Shown one piece after another: positions 53,201 to 64,000 of a DNA stretch of 64,000 bases. The stretch is from NCBI GenBank assembly GCA_022648685.1, contig JALCMW010000003.1, positions 274,011-338,010 of the forward strand, given 5' to 3'. The translations under genes were made by a program, and so were the position numbers. Numbering within the stretch: the first letter of the stretch is position 1; each line of letters opens with the position of its first letter. This DNA is from Bacteroidales bacterium (lineage in GTDB: Bacteria > Bacteroidota > Bacteroidia > Bacteroidales > UBA932). The notes below the pieces were generated by a model. It was not told the DNA's origin. It saw nothing but the letters and a program-made list of their open reading frames with translations, and searched no databases.

Positions 53201-56200
53201 GTCGTTCGCATCACTGCAACCGGACTCTTAATCGCACCATAGTGGAATTGAAATCTTGCAACATTTGCCAAATATCCTTGCATAGCTGCTCTCTTAATCG
53301 CACCATAGTGGAATTGAAATCTCTTTAGGCTTTCCATCCAACCATCCAGACCACGCTCTTAATCGCACCATAGTGGAATTGAAATATGAATCTTGCGTTA
53401 GTCATCGTGTCGACAGCTGCTCTCTTAATCGCACCATAGTGGAATTGAAATAGATTATTAAGTCCCGACATGCCGATTTTGCTCACCCTCTTAATCGCAC
53501 CATAGTGGAATTGAAATGATGTGTAGTAATTGCTGAAGTAATATCTGAACCCTCTTAATCGCACCATAGTGGAATTGAAATATCCGTACAGTGACATGAA
53601 GTCCTTAATCTTGACGGTCTCTTAATCGCACCATAGTGGAATTGAAATAATATGCAATAATCGACAACAGAAGTAGCGAACGTCTCTTAATCGCACCATA
53701 GTGGAATTGAAATAGGGCGAGACTTCGGGGGCGGATTTGTCTTTACGACCTCTTAATCGCACCATAGTGGAATTGAAATATGGAAGCCTCCTCGACCCCG
53801 GTCGATGTCCCGCCGGCTCTTAATCGCACCATAGTGGAATTGAAATCGCCGACGGCACTGCCGACAGCCCATGCTGCGATAGCTCTTAATCGCACCATAG
53901 TGGAATTGAAATGAAATTACTACACGTCCGATCCCGCACGTTTCCAGATCCTCTTAATCGCACCATAGTGGAATTGAAATAAATTGTATTATATCTTTGC
54001 GTTAGCGGGTGAGAGAGACTCTTAATCGCACCATAGTGGAATTGAAATGGAATTTTTTCAACATCTGAATCAGACAGTTCTATTACTCTTAATCGCACCA
54101 TAGTGGAATTGAAATAGGGTTATATAGTTAATCCCATTGACCGCCTTTTCACTCTTAATCGCACCATAGTGGAATTGAAATCAGGTATTTAACAGATCTC
54201 ATTACGCTATAAAAAACTCTTAATCGCACCATAGTGGAATTGAAATCATCCAAAGCCGGCAAAATCATGAAAAACTACAAAATCTCTTAATCGCACCATA
54301 GTGGAATTGAAATACGACACGTATAATCTTATTCCCCGCCCCGGAAAAGCTCTTAATCGCACCATAGTGGAATTGAAATGTAGTTGAGGAAACAGGCCAG
54401 AATTTTTAACCTCTTTCTCTTAATCGCACCATAGTGGAATTGAAATGGCCTATCAGCTCGCGAATAAGACGGCTACCCTAGCTCTTAATCGCACCATAGT
54501 GGAATTGAAATTGAAAGTCCCCCCGCGTATACGGGAAGTCTTCCGCTCTTAATCGCACCATAGTGGAATTGAAATTTGAAGCAAATAGCCGGGATTTACA
54601 GGGAACACTAGCTCTTAATCGCACCATAGTGGAATTGAAATTAGGTAGCCCCCGCGGAAAAGCCGGTTTCATCGGTCTCTTAATCGCACCATAGTGGAAT
54701 TGAAATTTTTTTGTTGTGGTAGCCCTAATGCCTCGCCAGCCTGCTCTTAATCGCACCATAGTGGAATTGAAATATGGCCCCGGTGAACGGTGTCGTCGAT
54801 TATATCGCCTCTTAATCGCACCATAGTGGAATTGAAATTAGGTAGCCCCCGCGGAAAAGCCGGTTTCATCGGTAAGCTCTTAATCGCACCATAGTGGAAT
54901 TGAAATAATACATTGCTTTTCGATTTTCCGAAAAACCATTCCGCTCTTAATCGCACCATAGTGGAATTGAAATTTGATTGCAGCATCAATTGATGCGATA
55001 TCGTTCGATACTCTTAATCGCACCATAGTGGAATTGAAATCAAAGTCCTATACAGACACAGAGACCGTAATACCGCTCTTAATCGCACCATAGTGGAATT
55101 GAAATCAAATTTTATTTAGGGGATTGCAACAATCGGGGCGTCTCTTAATCGCACCATAGTGGAATTGAAATGTGTTGCAGCTTTTGCGAAAAAGTCATGG
55201 TCCGAAGCTCTTAATCGCACCATAGTGGAATTGAAATGAATCTGAGTAAAGTGGCATTATTGACTTTTGATCGCTCTTAATCGCACCATAGTGGAATTGA
55301 AATCTGCGTAAACACCAAATAAACTAATACGACCTAATGCTCTTAATCGCACCATAGTGGAATTGAAATACGGTTGCGAGGGCTTGGGTGTTTTTTGGTG
55401 TATAGTCTCTTAATCGCACCATAGTGGAATTGAAATTGTCCCTCCCGAGAGCCTTGAGCATCGCAAGATAGTCTCTTAATCGCACCATAGTGGAATTGAA
55501 ATATGGTCAGAGGTCGTATGAATATTTGAAAATGTACCTCTCTTAATCGCACCATAGTGGAATTGAAATGCCGGTACGGCTTCCTCCTCCTCCTCGGATA
55601 CTACCTCTTAATCGCACCATAGTGGAATTGAAATCAAATTTTATTTAGGGGATTGCAACAATCGGGGCGTACTCTTAATCGCACCATAGTGGAATTGAAA
55701 TAAAGCTACTCCACCGATTGTTCTGCTATTCAACAGTCTCTTAATCGCACCATAGTGGAATTGAAATGGTCTAGCGCGTCGCGCGCCGGGGGGCGCGCGG
55801 GTAACTCTTAATCGCACCATAGTGGAATTGAAATCCTTTGACGGGCAACCCTGGGGCCCATTCCGGTGTCTCTCTTAATCGCACCATAGTGGAATTGAAA
55901 TTAACTATATAGATGATAATGACTTATCCGGCTACCTGCTCTTAATCGCACCATAGTGGAATTGAAATGGGAGAATGGAAGCGTGGTTACCGGTTATCTA
56001 CGCCAGCTCTTAATCGCACCATAGTGGAATTGAAATCCGTCCCGGAGCGGGTTCTTCCAAGTCCCTTTCGCGGCTCTTAATCGCACCATAGTGGAATTGA
56101 AATCCCTTAAGACTTTTCAAGATTTCTACGGCCGGAATTCTCTTAATCGCACCATAGTGGAATTGAAATAGGATGACTATAAACTTATTAAACAAAAGGA

Positions 56201-59200
56201 AAATGCTCTTAATCGCACCATAGTGGAATTGAAATAGCAGAAGGATATCGCAGCGAAAGTGCATACTTCCGCTCTTAATCGCACCATAGTGGAATTGAAA
56301 TATGAGTCTTTTTGTTTGTTGCCACATGTGTTGCGGCTCTTAATCGCACCATAGTGGAATTGAAATTTTCTACAAAATGAACACGGCCTCCCGGCATAAG
56401 ACTCTTAATCGCACCATAGTGGAATTGAAATACGAAGGAGTAATAGAAAACATACTTACATAGAGCTGCCTCTTAATCGCACCATAGTGGAATTGAAATG
56501 TTGAAATTACGGATAAGAGCTCGGAATGGAAGAAACTCTTAATCGCACCATAGTGGAATTGAAATTCAGTTACATCAGGGTAGATGGCCTTATCCATAAC
56601 GCTCTTAATCGCACCATAGTGGAATTGAAATTGAAGAGATCCTGCAGCTCTTCCTCGATGTCGAAGACTCTTAATCGCACCATAGTGGAATTGAAATACG
56701 ACGCGTATAATCCTATTCCCCGCCCCGGAAAAGCTCTTAATCGCACCATAGTGGAATTGAAATATGACATCGTTAATCGTAATACTCTGACCGGGTTTTC
56801 TCTTAATCGCACCATAGTGGAATTGAAATGAGTTTTATAGATAAGGCGGAGCGGATCCGTATTGCTCTTAATCGCACCATAGTGGAATTGAAATAAGGTT
56901 TCGATACTGACGAATCATGGTGTGATATCGGCTCTTAATCGCACCATAGTGGAATTGAAATTCGTATGGATTCTGATTGCCGAAATGTTATGATAAAACT
57001 CTTAATCGCACCATAGTGGAATTGAAATATACGAAATCGTTGATCCCTGAAATCTTCTTGTCATGCCTCTTAATCGCACCATAGTGGAATTGAAATAAGG
57101 CAGTCGGATTAAGGGGCGAACTTGTGTTTTTGACTCTTAATCGCACCATAGTGGAATTGAAATTACCCTTTAACCCGTAAAAGATATTCTGGTAATGAGG
57201 CTCTTAATCGCACCATAGTGGAATTGAAATCGATCAAATGATTCAGGGCTGTTTTACAGAACAAGAACTCTTAATCGCACCATAGTGGAATTGAAATTGA
57301 GGAACGCAAAACATCTGTATAAGACTCTTACCTTCTCTTAATCGCACCATAGTGGAATTGAAATAAAACGACGGGTTTATACTCCCTCAACTCACCACAA
57401 ATCCTCTTAATCGCACCATAGTGGAATTGAAATGCGGATATATAACAGCTTAACGCGATACGATTCCGGGCTCTTAATCGCACCATAGTGGAATTGAAAT
57501 AAATACCTCTGGCAACGCGGCTACCGCGACGAAATTCTCTTAATCGCACCATAGTGGAATTGAAATGAGCCGGGGACGGCTATAACAACGACTACGACAA
57601 GCTCTTAATCGCACCATAGTGGAATTGAAATAGCGTCATAGACCCCGCACCGCTACTCTTCAAAAGCTCTTAATCGCACCATAGTGGAATTGAAATTAAC
57701 TATATAGATGATAATGACTTATCCGGCTACCTGCTCTTAATCGCACCATAGTGGAATTGAAATGAAAGGTAACGTCCGGATTCCTTCTAGCAAACCCGCT
57801 CTTAATCGCACCATAGTGGAATTGAAATAGGATGACTATAAACTTATTAAACAAAAGGAAAATCTCTTAATCGCACCATAGTGGAATTGAAATTTCCCAT
57901 CTTGCGGAGTATCGGTAAAGGTATCCTCCTCTTAATCGCACCATAGTGGAATTGAAATTGAATAAAGCGGACCGAGGGCGTATAAAAGACGTCGCTCTTA
58001 ATCGCACCATAGTGGAATTGAAATTAAATAGCCTTCTTCGCCTCCTTCATATTCGCATCTCTTAATCGCACCATAGTGGAATTGAAATCGGGTTCTTGTG
58101 TAGGGTGGAATCGTTTTTCCTTGCCGCTCTTAATCGCACCATAGTGGAATTGAAATGGAAGTAAGAATCGGGGATAAAATATATGCCGTCAAATCTCTTA
58201 ATCGCACCATAGTGGAATTGAAATTCGCGAGCAAAGGATCTATTGTAAGCTAAATACGGCTCTTAATCGCACCATAGTGGAATTGAAATGCGTGCGATAC
58301 GAAGATCAGCAGCTTATTCGAATGCCTCTTAATCGCACCATAGTGGAATTGAAATTCCGTAAATTTACGGACACTACGGCCTTCAACTAATTCTCTTAAT
58401 CGCACCATAGTGGAATTGAAATAAATACGATTTATCCGGCGCGGAATCCCACCCGATTCTCTTAATCGCACCATAGTGGAATTGAAATTTTTAAATGCTA
58501 ACACGGAGCCGAAACCGGAAACACTCTTAATCGCACCATAGTGGAATTGAAATATGTCTTTAAGATTGAATTATTTTCTGCCTCAAAGCTCTTAATCGCA
58601 CCATAGTGGAATTGAAATTATACTGACCGAAATTTAGGCTGTATTTTGATTCCGCTCTTAATCGCACCATAGTGGAATTGAAATCAGGACGAGGATACCT
58701 TTACCGATACTCCGCAAGACTCTTAATCGCACCATAGTGGAATTGAAATATGGCCCCGGTGAACGGTGTCGTCGATTATATCGCACTCTTAATCGCACCA
58801 TAGTGGAATTGAAATATCGGGAAGATCGAAATCGAGGGGAATATAATGGACTCTTAATCGCACCATAGTGGAATTGAAATGTGGATAAGGAATTATTATT
58901 CCCGGTGGCTTGCCAACTCTTAATCGCACCATAGTGGAATTGAAATCGGAACCGGAGAGGTTGAGCGGAGCGATACCGCCCGCTCTTAATCGCACCATAG
59001 TGGAATTGAAATTTCATATCATACCGTTTAAATAGCTCTTTATTGTCTGCCTCTTAATCGCACCATAGTGGAATTGAAATTCCACATCTACGAGAATGAC
59101 ACTCGATGACTTTGGCTCTTAATCGCACCATAGTGGAATTGAAATCCGAATTCGTTTCCGCTGAAGAGTCCGGCGAAATGGCTCTTAATCGCACCATAGT

Positions 59201-62200
59201 GGAATTGAAATACTTGTGATTGAAATACGGCATCGCCATCTAATGCAGTCTCTTAATCGCACCATAGTGGAATTGAAATTTGAGATACATATCCGCCCTT
59301 TCAGCAGCCGTCGCTGCTCTTAATCGCACCATAGTGGAATTGAAATTTTGTTCATCTTTTTCGTCTTCGGCGTCGCTCTTGGCTCTTAATCGCACCATAG
59401 TGGAATTGAAATTTTGTTCATCTTTTTCGTCTTCGGCGTCGCTCTTGGCTCTTAATCGCACCATAGTGGAATTGAAATTTGTCGGCAGGAAAAAGCTCCT
59501 TTTGCAAAACCGGCTCTCTTAATCGCACCATAGTGGAATTGAAATGAATCAATAATCTTTTTAACAGCGTAATTATTAGACTCTCTTAATCGCACCATAG
59601 TGGAATTGAAATGAAGGAGAAGCTGCAGCTTGAATAGTGCCAGCATTACCTCTTAATCGCACCATAGTGGAATTGAAATGACTTATTTAGAGATTCAAAC
59701 TCTTCACCTGTTTCTCTCTTAATCGCACCATAGTGGAATTGAAATGCGCAATTCACGTGGATATAGGTATAAGGAGCAAATCTCTTAATCGCACCATAGT
59801 GGAATTGAAATTACGTTAAAGTAAGAAAATAAGAATTAGTATCCTTCTCTTAATCGCACCATAGTGGAATTGAAATGTTTGAAGCAGTTGAGCATGGGTA
59901 TTTGATAGGTATTCTCTTAATCGCACCATAGTGGAATTGAAATAGTTAAGTCCGGTGCTAGGCAAATACAATTTTTTTGCTCTTAATCGCACCATAGTGG
60001 AATTGAAATCTCAAAAAACCATTAGTAATCTCTTTAGTACGAGAATCTCTTAATCGCACCATAGTGGAATTGAAATATTTTATCAGGATTCGTCGACACT
60101 GAAGAGTTGACTCTTAATCGCACCATAGTGGAATTGAAATGCAGTAGCAATATATGGTACACCGTCAACCATTGACATCTCTTAATCGCACCATAGTGGA
60201 ATTGAAATAAATCTAGATATATCTTTGTCCTGGCGGGTGAGAGACTCTTAATCGCACCATAGTGGAATTGAAATACGGATTACACAATGCACTTCTGGAA
60301 GTCTAAAAACTCTTAATCGCACCATAGTGGAATTGAAATTGGTACAAAAGACATATCTTGGAAATAATACTACTGCTCTTAATCGCACCATAGTGGAATT
60401 GAAATATCGGTGACCTCTCTGATACATTGAAGGCGTTTCCACTCTTAATCGCACCATAGTGGAATTGAAATTCCGATTGTGAAGATGTATTCTAATAATT
60501 CAAAATGGCTCTTAATCGCACCATAGTGGAATTGAAATTTGATCTTGCGGGCGCGGCTAAACAGTTAGTTGCATACCTCTTAATCGCACCATAGTGGAAT
60601 TGAAATGTGACAGCACCTTGGAGTCTTGCGCTTTCCTTATCACTCTTAATCGCACCATAGTGGAATTGAAATGATGAGGATGATAGCATAGCTCCGCCGC
60701 CAACTGAAGACTCTTAATCGCACCATAGTGGAATTGAAATTCATCTTCTTGGGCCTCTTTCACATAGTCGATTTTCCTCTTAATCGCACCATAGTGGAAT
60801 TGAAATCACGTGCTCGCTGAAAAGATATATAAGACAACCGGCTCTTAATCGCACCATAGTGGAATTGAAATTTAGATAGCCCTCATTAAAATTCCCCTCT
60901 ATCACCGACTCTTAATCGCACCATAGTGGAATTGAAATAATTAACGTCGTTACGTCTATACGCTAAACGACAAAACTCTTAATCGCACCATAGTGGAATT
61001 GAAATAGGTTCTTAAGCGCGGTATGATAGGTTCCGAGCGGCTCTTAATCGCACCATAGTGGAATTGAAATTCACGGTATTCCTTGACACGCCCGCAGCCT
61101 TTGCCGCTCTTAATCGCACCATAGTGGAATTGAAATTTGCGGCTATCGCAGTTGTTTTATCCGCAACATAGCTCTTAATCGCACCATAGTGGAATTGAAA
61201 TATCCGTGGACGGCTCACGGCCGCGTTAATATCGTAGCTCTTAATCGCACCATAGTGGAATTGAAATTGTAGCAAATAAAGAGAAAGCAAACTTGACGCT
61301 AACTCTTAATCGCACCATAGTGGAATTGAAATCTTGTACTCGATTCTGTGGCATGTATGTCACAATAGCTCTTAATCGCACCATAGTGGAATTGAAATAG
61401 TGCGAGAGTCGGTCAGTATCGCACTTGACAAATTCTCTTAATCGCACCATAGTGGAATTGAAATAGGATGAATGAAAGAAGATACATCTCTCCCCAAAGA
61501 ATCTCTTAATCGCACCATAGTGGAATTGAAATAACAATGATATCAATCCGGCCGTGGCATCCAATTCACTCTTAATCGCACCATAGTGGAATTGAAATAT
61601 AACAATGATTTAGCTAGCTACTTGTCGTTAAATCTCTTAATCGCACCATAGTGGAATTGAAATGTTAAATGGCCTATTGTTAGTCCATATTGCCCTGCCG
61701 GCTCTTAATCGCACCATAGTGGAATTGAAATGTGATGCGAATAATGTCGGAGCGGTTATTATGCGAACTCTTAATCGCACCATAGTGGAATTGAAATACA
61801 CAAAGAATATCAGTAGTATCAAGGCAATCTAAACTCTTAATCGCACCATAGTGGAATTGAAATTTTTTCATACGAGAAATAATATTTCTTGGAAGCTGAT
61901 GCTCTTAATCGCACCATAGTGGAATTGAAATTAAGGCAGAAGCCATTCTTCTTCTCCTTCTTTCTGCTCTTAATCGCACCATAGTGGAATTGAAATCTGC
62001 TGGGAGATCGAACTACAGGTTCGGACTTCGGCTCTTAATCGCACCATAGTGGAATTGAAATTCGTATTGTTCACTTGCCTTCTTACTTGCTTTTGCCTCT
62101 TAATCGCACCATAGTGGAATTGAAATGCGATCGGTATTCATAATGCCAGCATTTCGACAATTCTCTTAATCGCACCATAGTGGAATTGAAATCCGGAACG

Positions 62201-62786
62201 CAAAGCTGCCATATCGGCAGAATTGGGGACTCTTAATCGCACCATAGTGGAATTGAAATCCCCTTTTTTCAGCCCGCGCTGGAAGGGAACAAAAACTCTT
62301 AATCGCACCATAGTGGAATTGAAATTCGGAAGGAGTATAGCCATTCGAAAGGGGGTCTCCCTCTTAATCGCACCATAGTGGAATTGAAATAAGGATTACA
62401 CAATGCACTTTTGGAAGCCAAAAAAACTCTTAATCGCACCATAGTGGAATTGAAATGTTCTTTGAAATACTTTATAAATTGCTTCTTGATACTCTTAATC
62501 GCACCATAGTGGAATTGAAATTTGATTTCAGATATTACCCGCGTTTTTTGAGAATCCTCTTAATCGCACCATAGTGGAATTGAAATAGTTTCGCCGGTAT
62601 CATACTAATGACATTACCAAAACTCTTAATCGCACCATAGTGGAATTGAAATAAAGGCGTTCGAAGAGAGTATTATTTAGATTTTCTTTCTCTTAATCGC
62701 ACCATAGTGGAATTGAAATACGAAAACAAATATGCACAAAGACTATCATACTTCCACTCTTAATCGCACCATAGTGGAATTGAAAT
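47271..62786 (+). CRISPR. Type I-B CRISPR array, about 235 copies of a 30-nt repeat with about 34-38-nt spacers
   Basis: Repeat CTCTTAATCGCACCATAGTGGAATTGAAAT, no variant seen on reading; first 22 repeats average 66.2 bp spacing; ends in ATTGAAAT, typical of Cas6 5' handles; cas2-proximal leader. Confidence 0.99.
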
Positions 62787-62810
62787 ATGTTTTTGAGATT
62801 GAGTTATTTT
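62787..62810 (+). CRISPR. Truncated spacer (24 nt) at the array/IS66 junction
   Basis: ATGTTTTTGAGATTGAGTTATTTT matches 21 of 24 nt of the start of the spacer at 58554-58588, then abruptly becomes GTAAGCC. Confidence 0.8.
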
Positions 62811-62884
62811 GTAAGCCTCCGGTGAGGAGCGTCAATTAATCCTGAGCGGATACCGGTATCTTTGGTTACATAAATACAGCAATT

Positions 62885-63259
62885 ATGATGACCAAAGAAG
62901 ATGTGGCAGGGATAATGACCCACTGCCAGGAGAAAGGGATCTCATATAAAACCCGACTGGCAGAACTTGGAATACCCGAATGGCGGTTCTATGAAAGCAA
63001 ATCGCGATATGCCAGAGAACAGGAGTCTGAAATGAGGGAGAAAGGAGAGTTCCTGCAACTGACATCGGGAAGCGAGTTTGTTCCGATGCGATCGTTCGCC
63101 GCAAAGACAGGCAGGAAAGCGAAGGATAAGAAGGAGGCACAGCCGAAGATGCTGAGCATCGAGCTCCGGACATCAAACGGAACGATGATGCGCATCCAGG
63201 GAGAGCTGAGCCAACAGTGCCTCCAGGCAATAATCCAAGCATCGAGCGGCCGTGTTTAG
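62885..63259 (+). CDS. tnpA: IS66-family accessory protein TnpA
   Basis: 124-aa ORF upstream of and overlapping tnpB; IS66 TnpA-like size, position and C-terminus. Confidence 0.7.
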   Translation: MMTKEDVAGIMTHCQEKGISYKTRLAELGIPEWRFYESKSRYAREQESEMREKGEFLQLTSGSEFVPMRSFAAKTGRKAKDKKEAQPKMLSIELRTSNGTMMRIQGELSQQCLQAIIQASSGRV

Positions 63260-63623
63260 CCTGAATGACAGCATGCGTTATCTGTTCTATACACAGCCTA
63301 CCGACATGCGGAAGAGTTATCACACACTTGGCGGCATCGTAATGGACGCAATGGGGTGCGATCCGAATGACGGCAGTGTCTACATCTTCCTGAACAAAGC
63401 CAGGAACCGCATCAAGTTGTTGCACTGGGAACCCGGAGGCATGGTAATCTACTCCAAGCTGCTGGAAGCAGGCACCTTCGGGCATCCCAATCTGGAGAGT
63501 AAAGATGAAGTTACTAAGTCTATCGAGTGGCGCGATCTTGTGCTCATAGTGGAAGGCATTATCGAGAAGCCGGACAGTCGAAAACAAAGACTTGAATATC
63601 TCAAAAGCCTTCGGAAAAGATGA
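63252..63623 (+). CDS. tnpB: IS66-family accessory protein TnpB
   Basis: MRYLFYTQPTDMRKSYHTLGGIVMDAMGCDPNDGSVYIFLNKARNRIKLLHWEPGGMVIYSKLLEAGTF. Confidence 0.95.
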   Translation: MFSLNDSMRYLFYTQPTDMRKSYHTLGGIVMDAMGCDPNDGSVYIFLNKARNRIKLLHWEPGGMVIYSKLLEAGTFGHPNLESKDEVTKSIEWRDLVLIVEGIIEKPDSRKQRLEYLKSLRKR

Positions 63624-63703
63624 GAGAAAAAAGGCCATAGAGTTGTGTATATCGCTGTTTTTCATTATCTTTACACATAGAAAAGATAGTAAAAAAGACA
63701 GCG

Positions 63704-63910
63704 ATGACCGAGGACCAGATAAAGGCACTTCTGGAGGAGAACGAAGCCCTCCGCAAGCAGCTCTCCGACAAAGACGGGGAGATAGCTTCGCTCGATGCCC
63801 GAATCGCCAAACTTCAAGATGTCCTGTTTTACCTCCGGAAGACGTTCTTTGGACAGATGTCCGAGAAACATCTTGTAATAAGCAAACATTCTTTGGACAT
63901 TTTTTCGTAA
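63704..63910 (+). pseudogene. tnpC: IS66 transposase TnpC N-terminal fragment, reading frame ends early
   Basis: MTEDQIKALLEENEALRKQLSDKDGEIASLDARIAKLQDVLFYLRKTFFGQMSEKHL is TnpC-like; normal continuation lost after about 63875. Confidence 0.65.
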
Positions 63911-64000
63911 AGTTGTTTGTACATTCCTGCCGGCGTTTTTGGGGCTCACTTGTTCTGGTTTATTCTTGAGTTTATTTAGTTTTGGACGCAGCCCCATGTG

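Larger units (their letters stand above)
62811..64000 (+). mobile_element. IS66-family insertion sequence (left end; extends toward or past window end, possibly disrupted)
   Basis: Begins GTAAGCCTCCGG (IS66-family ends start GTAA); tnpA, tnpB and start of tnpC in the canonical order. Confidence 0.85.

Noticed and set aside
48061-62344. Dozens of ORFs with repeated FQFHYGAIK / FNSTMVRLR / LNRTIVELK peptides
   Set aside because: These are translations of the CRISPR repeat; a period of about 66 bp (a multiple of 3) keeps frames open. Not genes.

Overview
Bacteroidales-like chromosomal segment (fimbrillin-family lipoproteins, TAnnTTTG-type promoters). About 1-37 kb is mostly housekeeping: gltB 3' end and gltD; a fimbrillin/FSMP surface-lipoprotein locus in very purine-rich DNA; rpsU; sirtuin; ATPase; rplU-rpmA; serS-ruvC; an outer-membrane beta-barrel protein; lnt; a LysE exporter; a PASTA protein; RluA; rng; HU; lon-ung-coaD; leuACDB behind an apparent leader-peptide attenuator; asnB; and an AraC/GyrI regulator. 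37.9-47.05 kb is a complete type I-B cas operon (cas6-cas8b-cas7-cas5-cas3-cas4-cas1-cas2). It is followed by a leader and a very large CRISPR array (47271-62786, about 235 copies of the 30-nt repeat CTCTTAATCGCACCATAGTGGAATTGAAAT). The array ends abruptly inside a spacer where an IS66-family element begins with GTAAGC, so the true array is probably longer. Reading the spacers by eye shows many re-acquired or related spacers: fixed 5' ends with variable 3' ends, diverged variants, overlapping opposite-strand spacers and one co-terminal inverted pair. The repeat count is estimated from period and span; no homology search was run.
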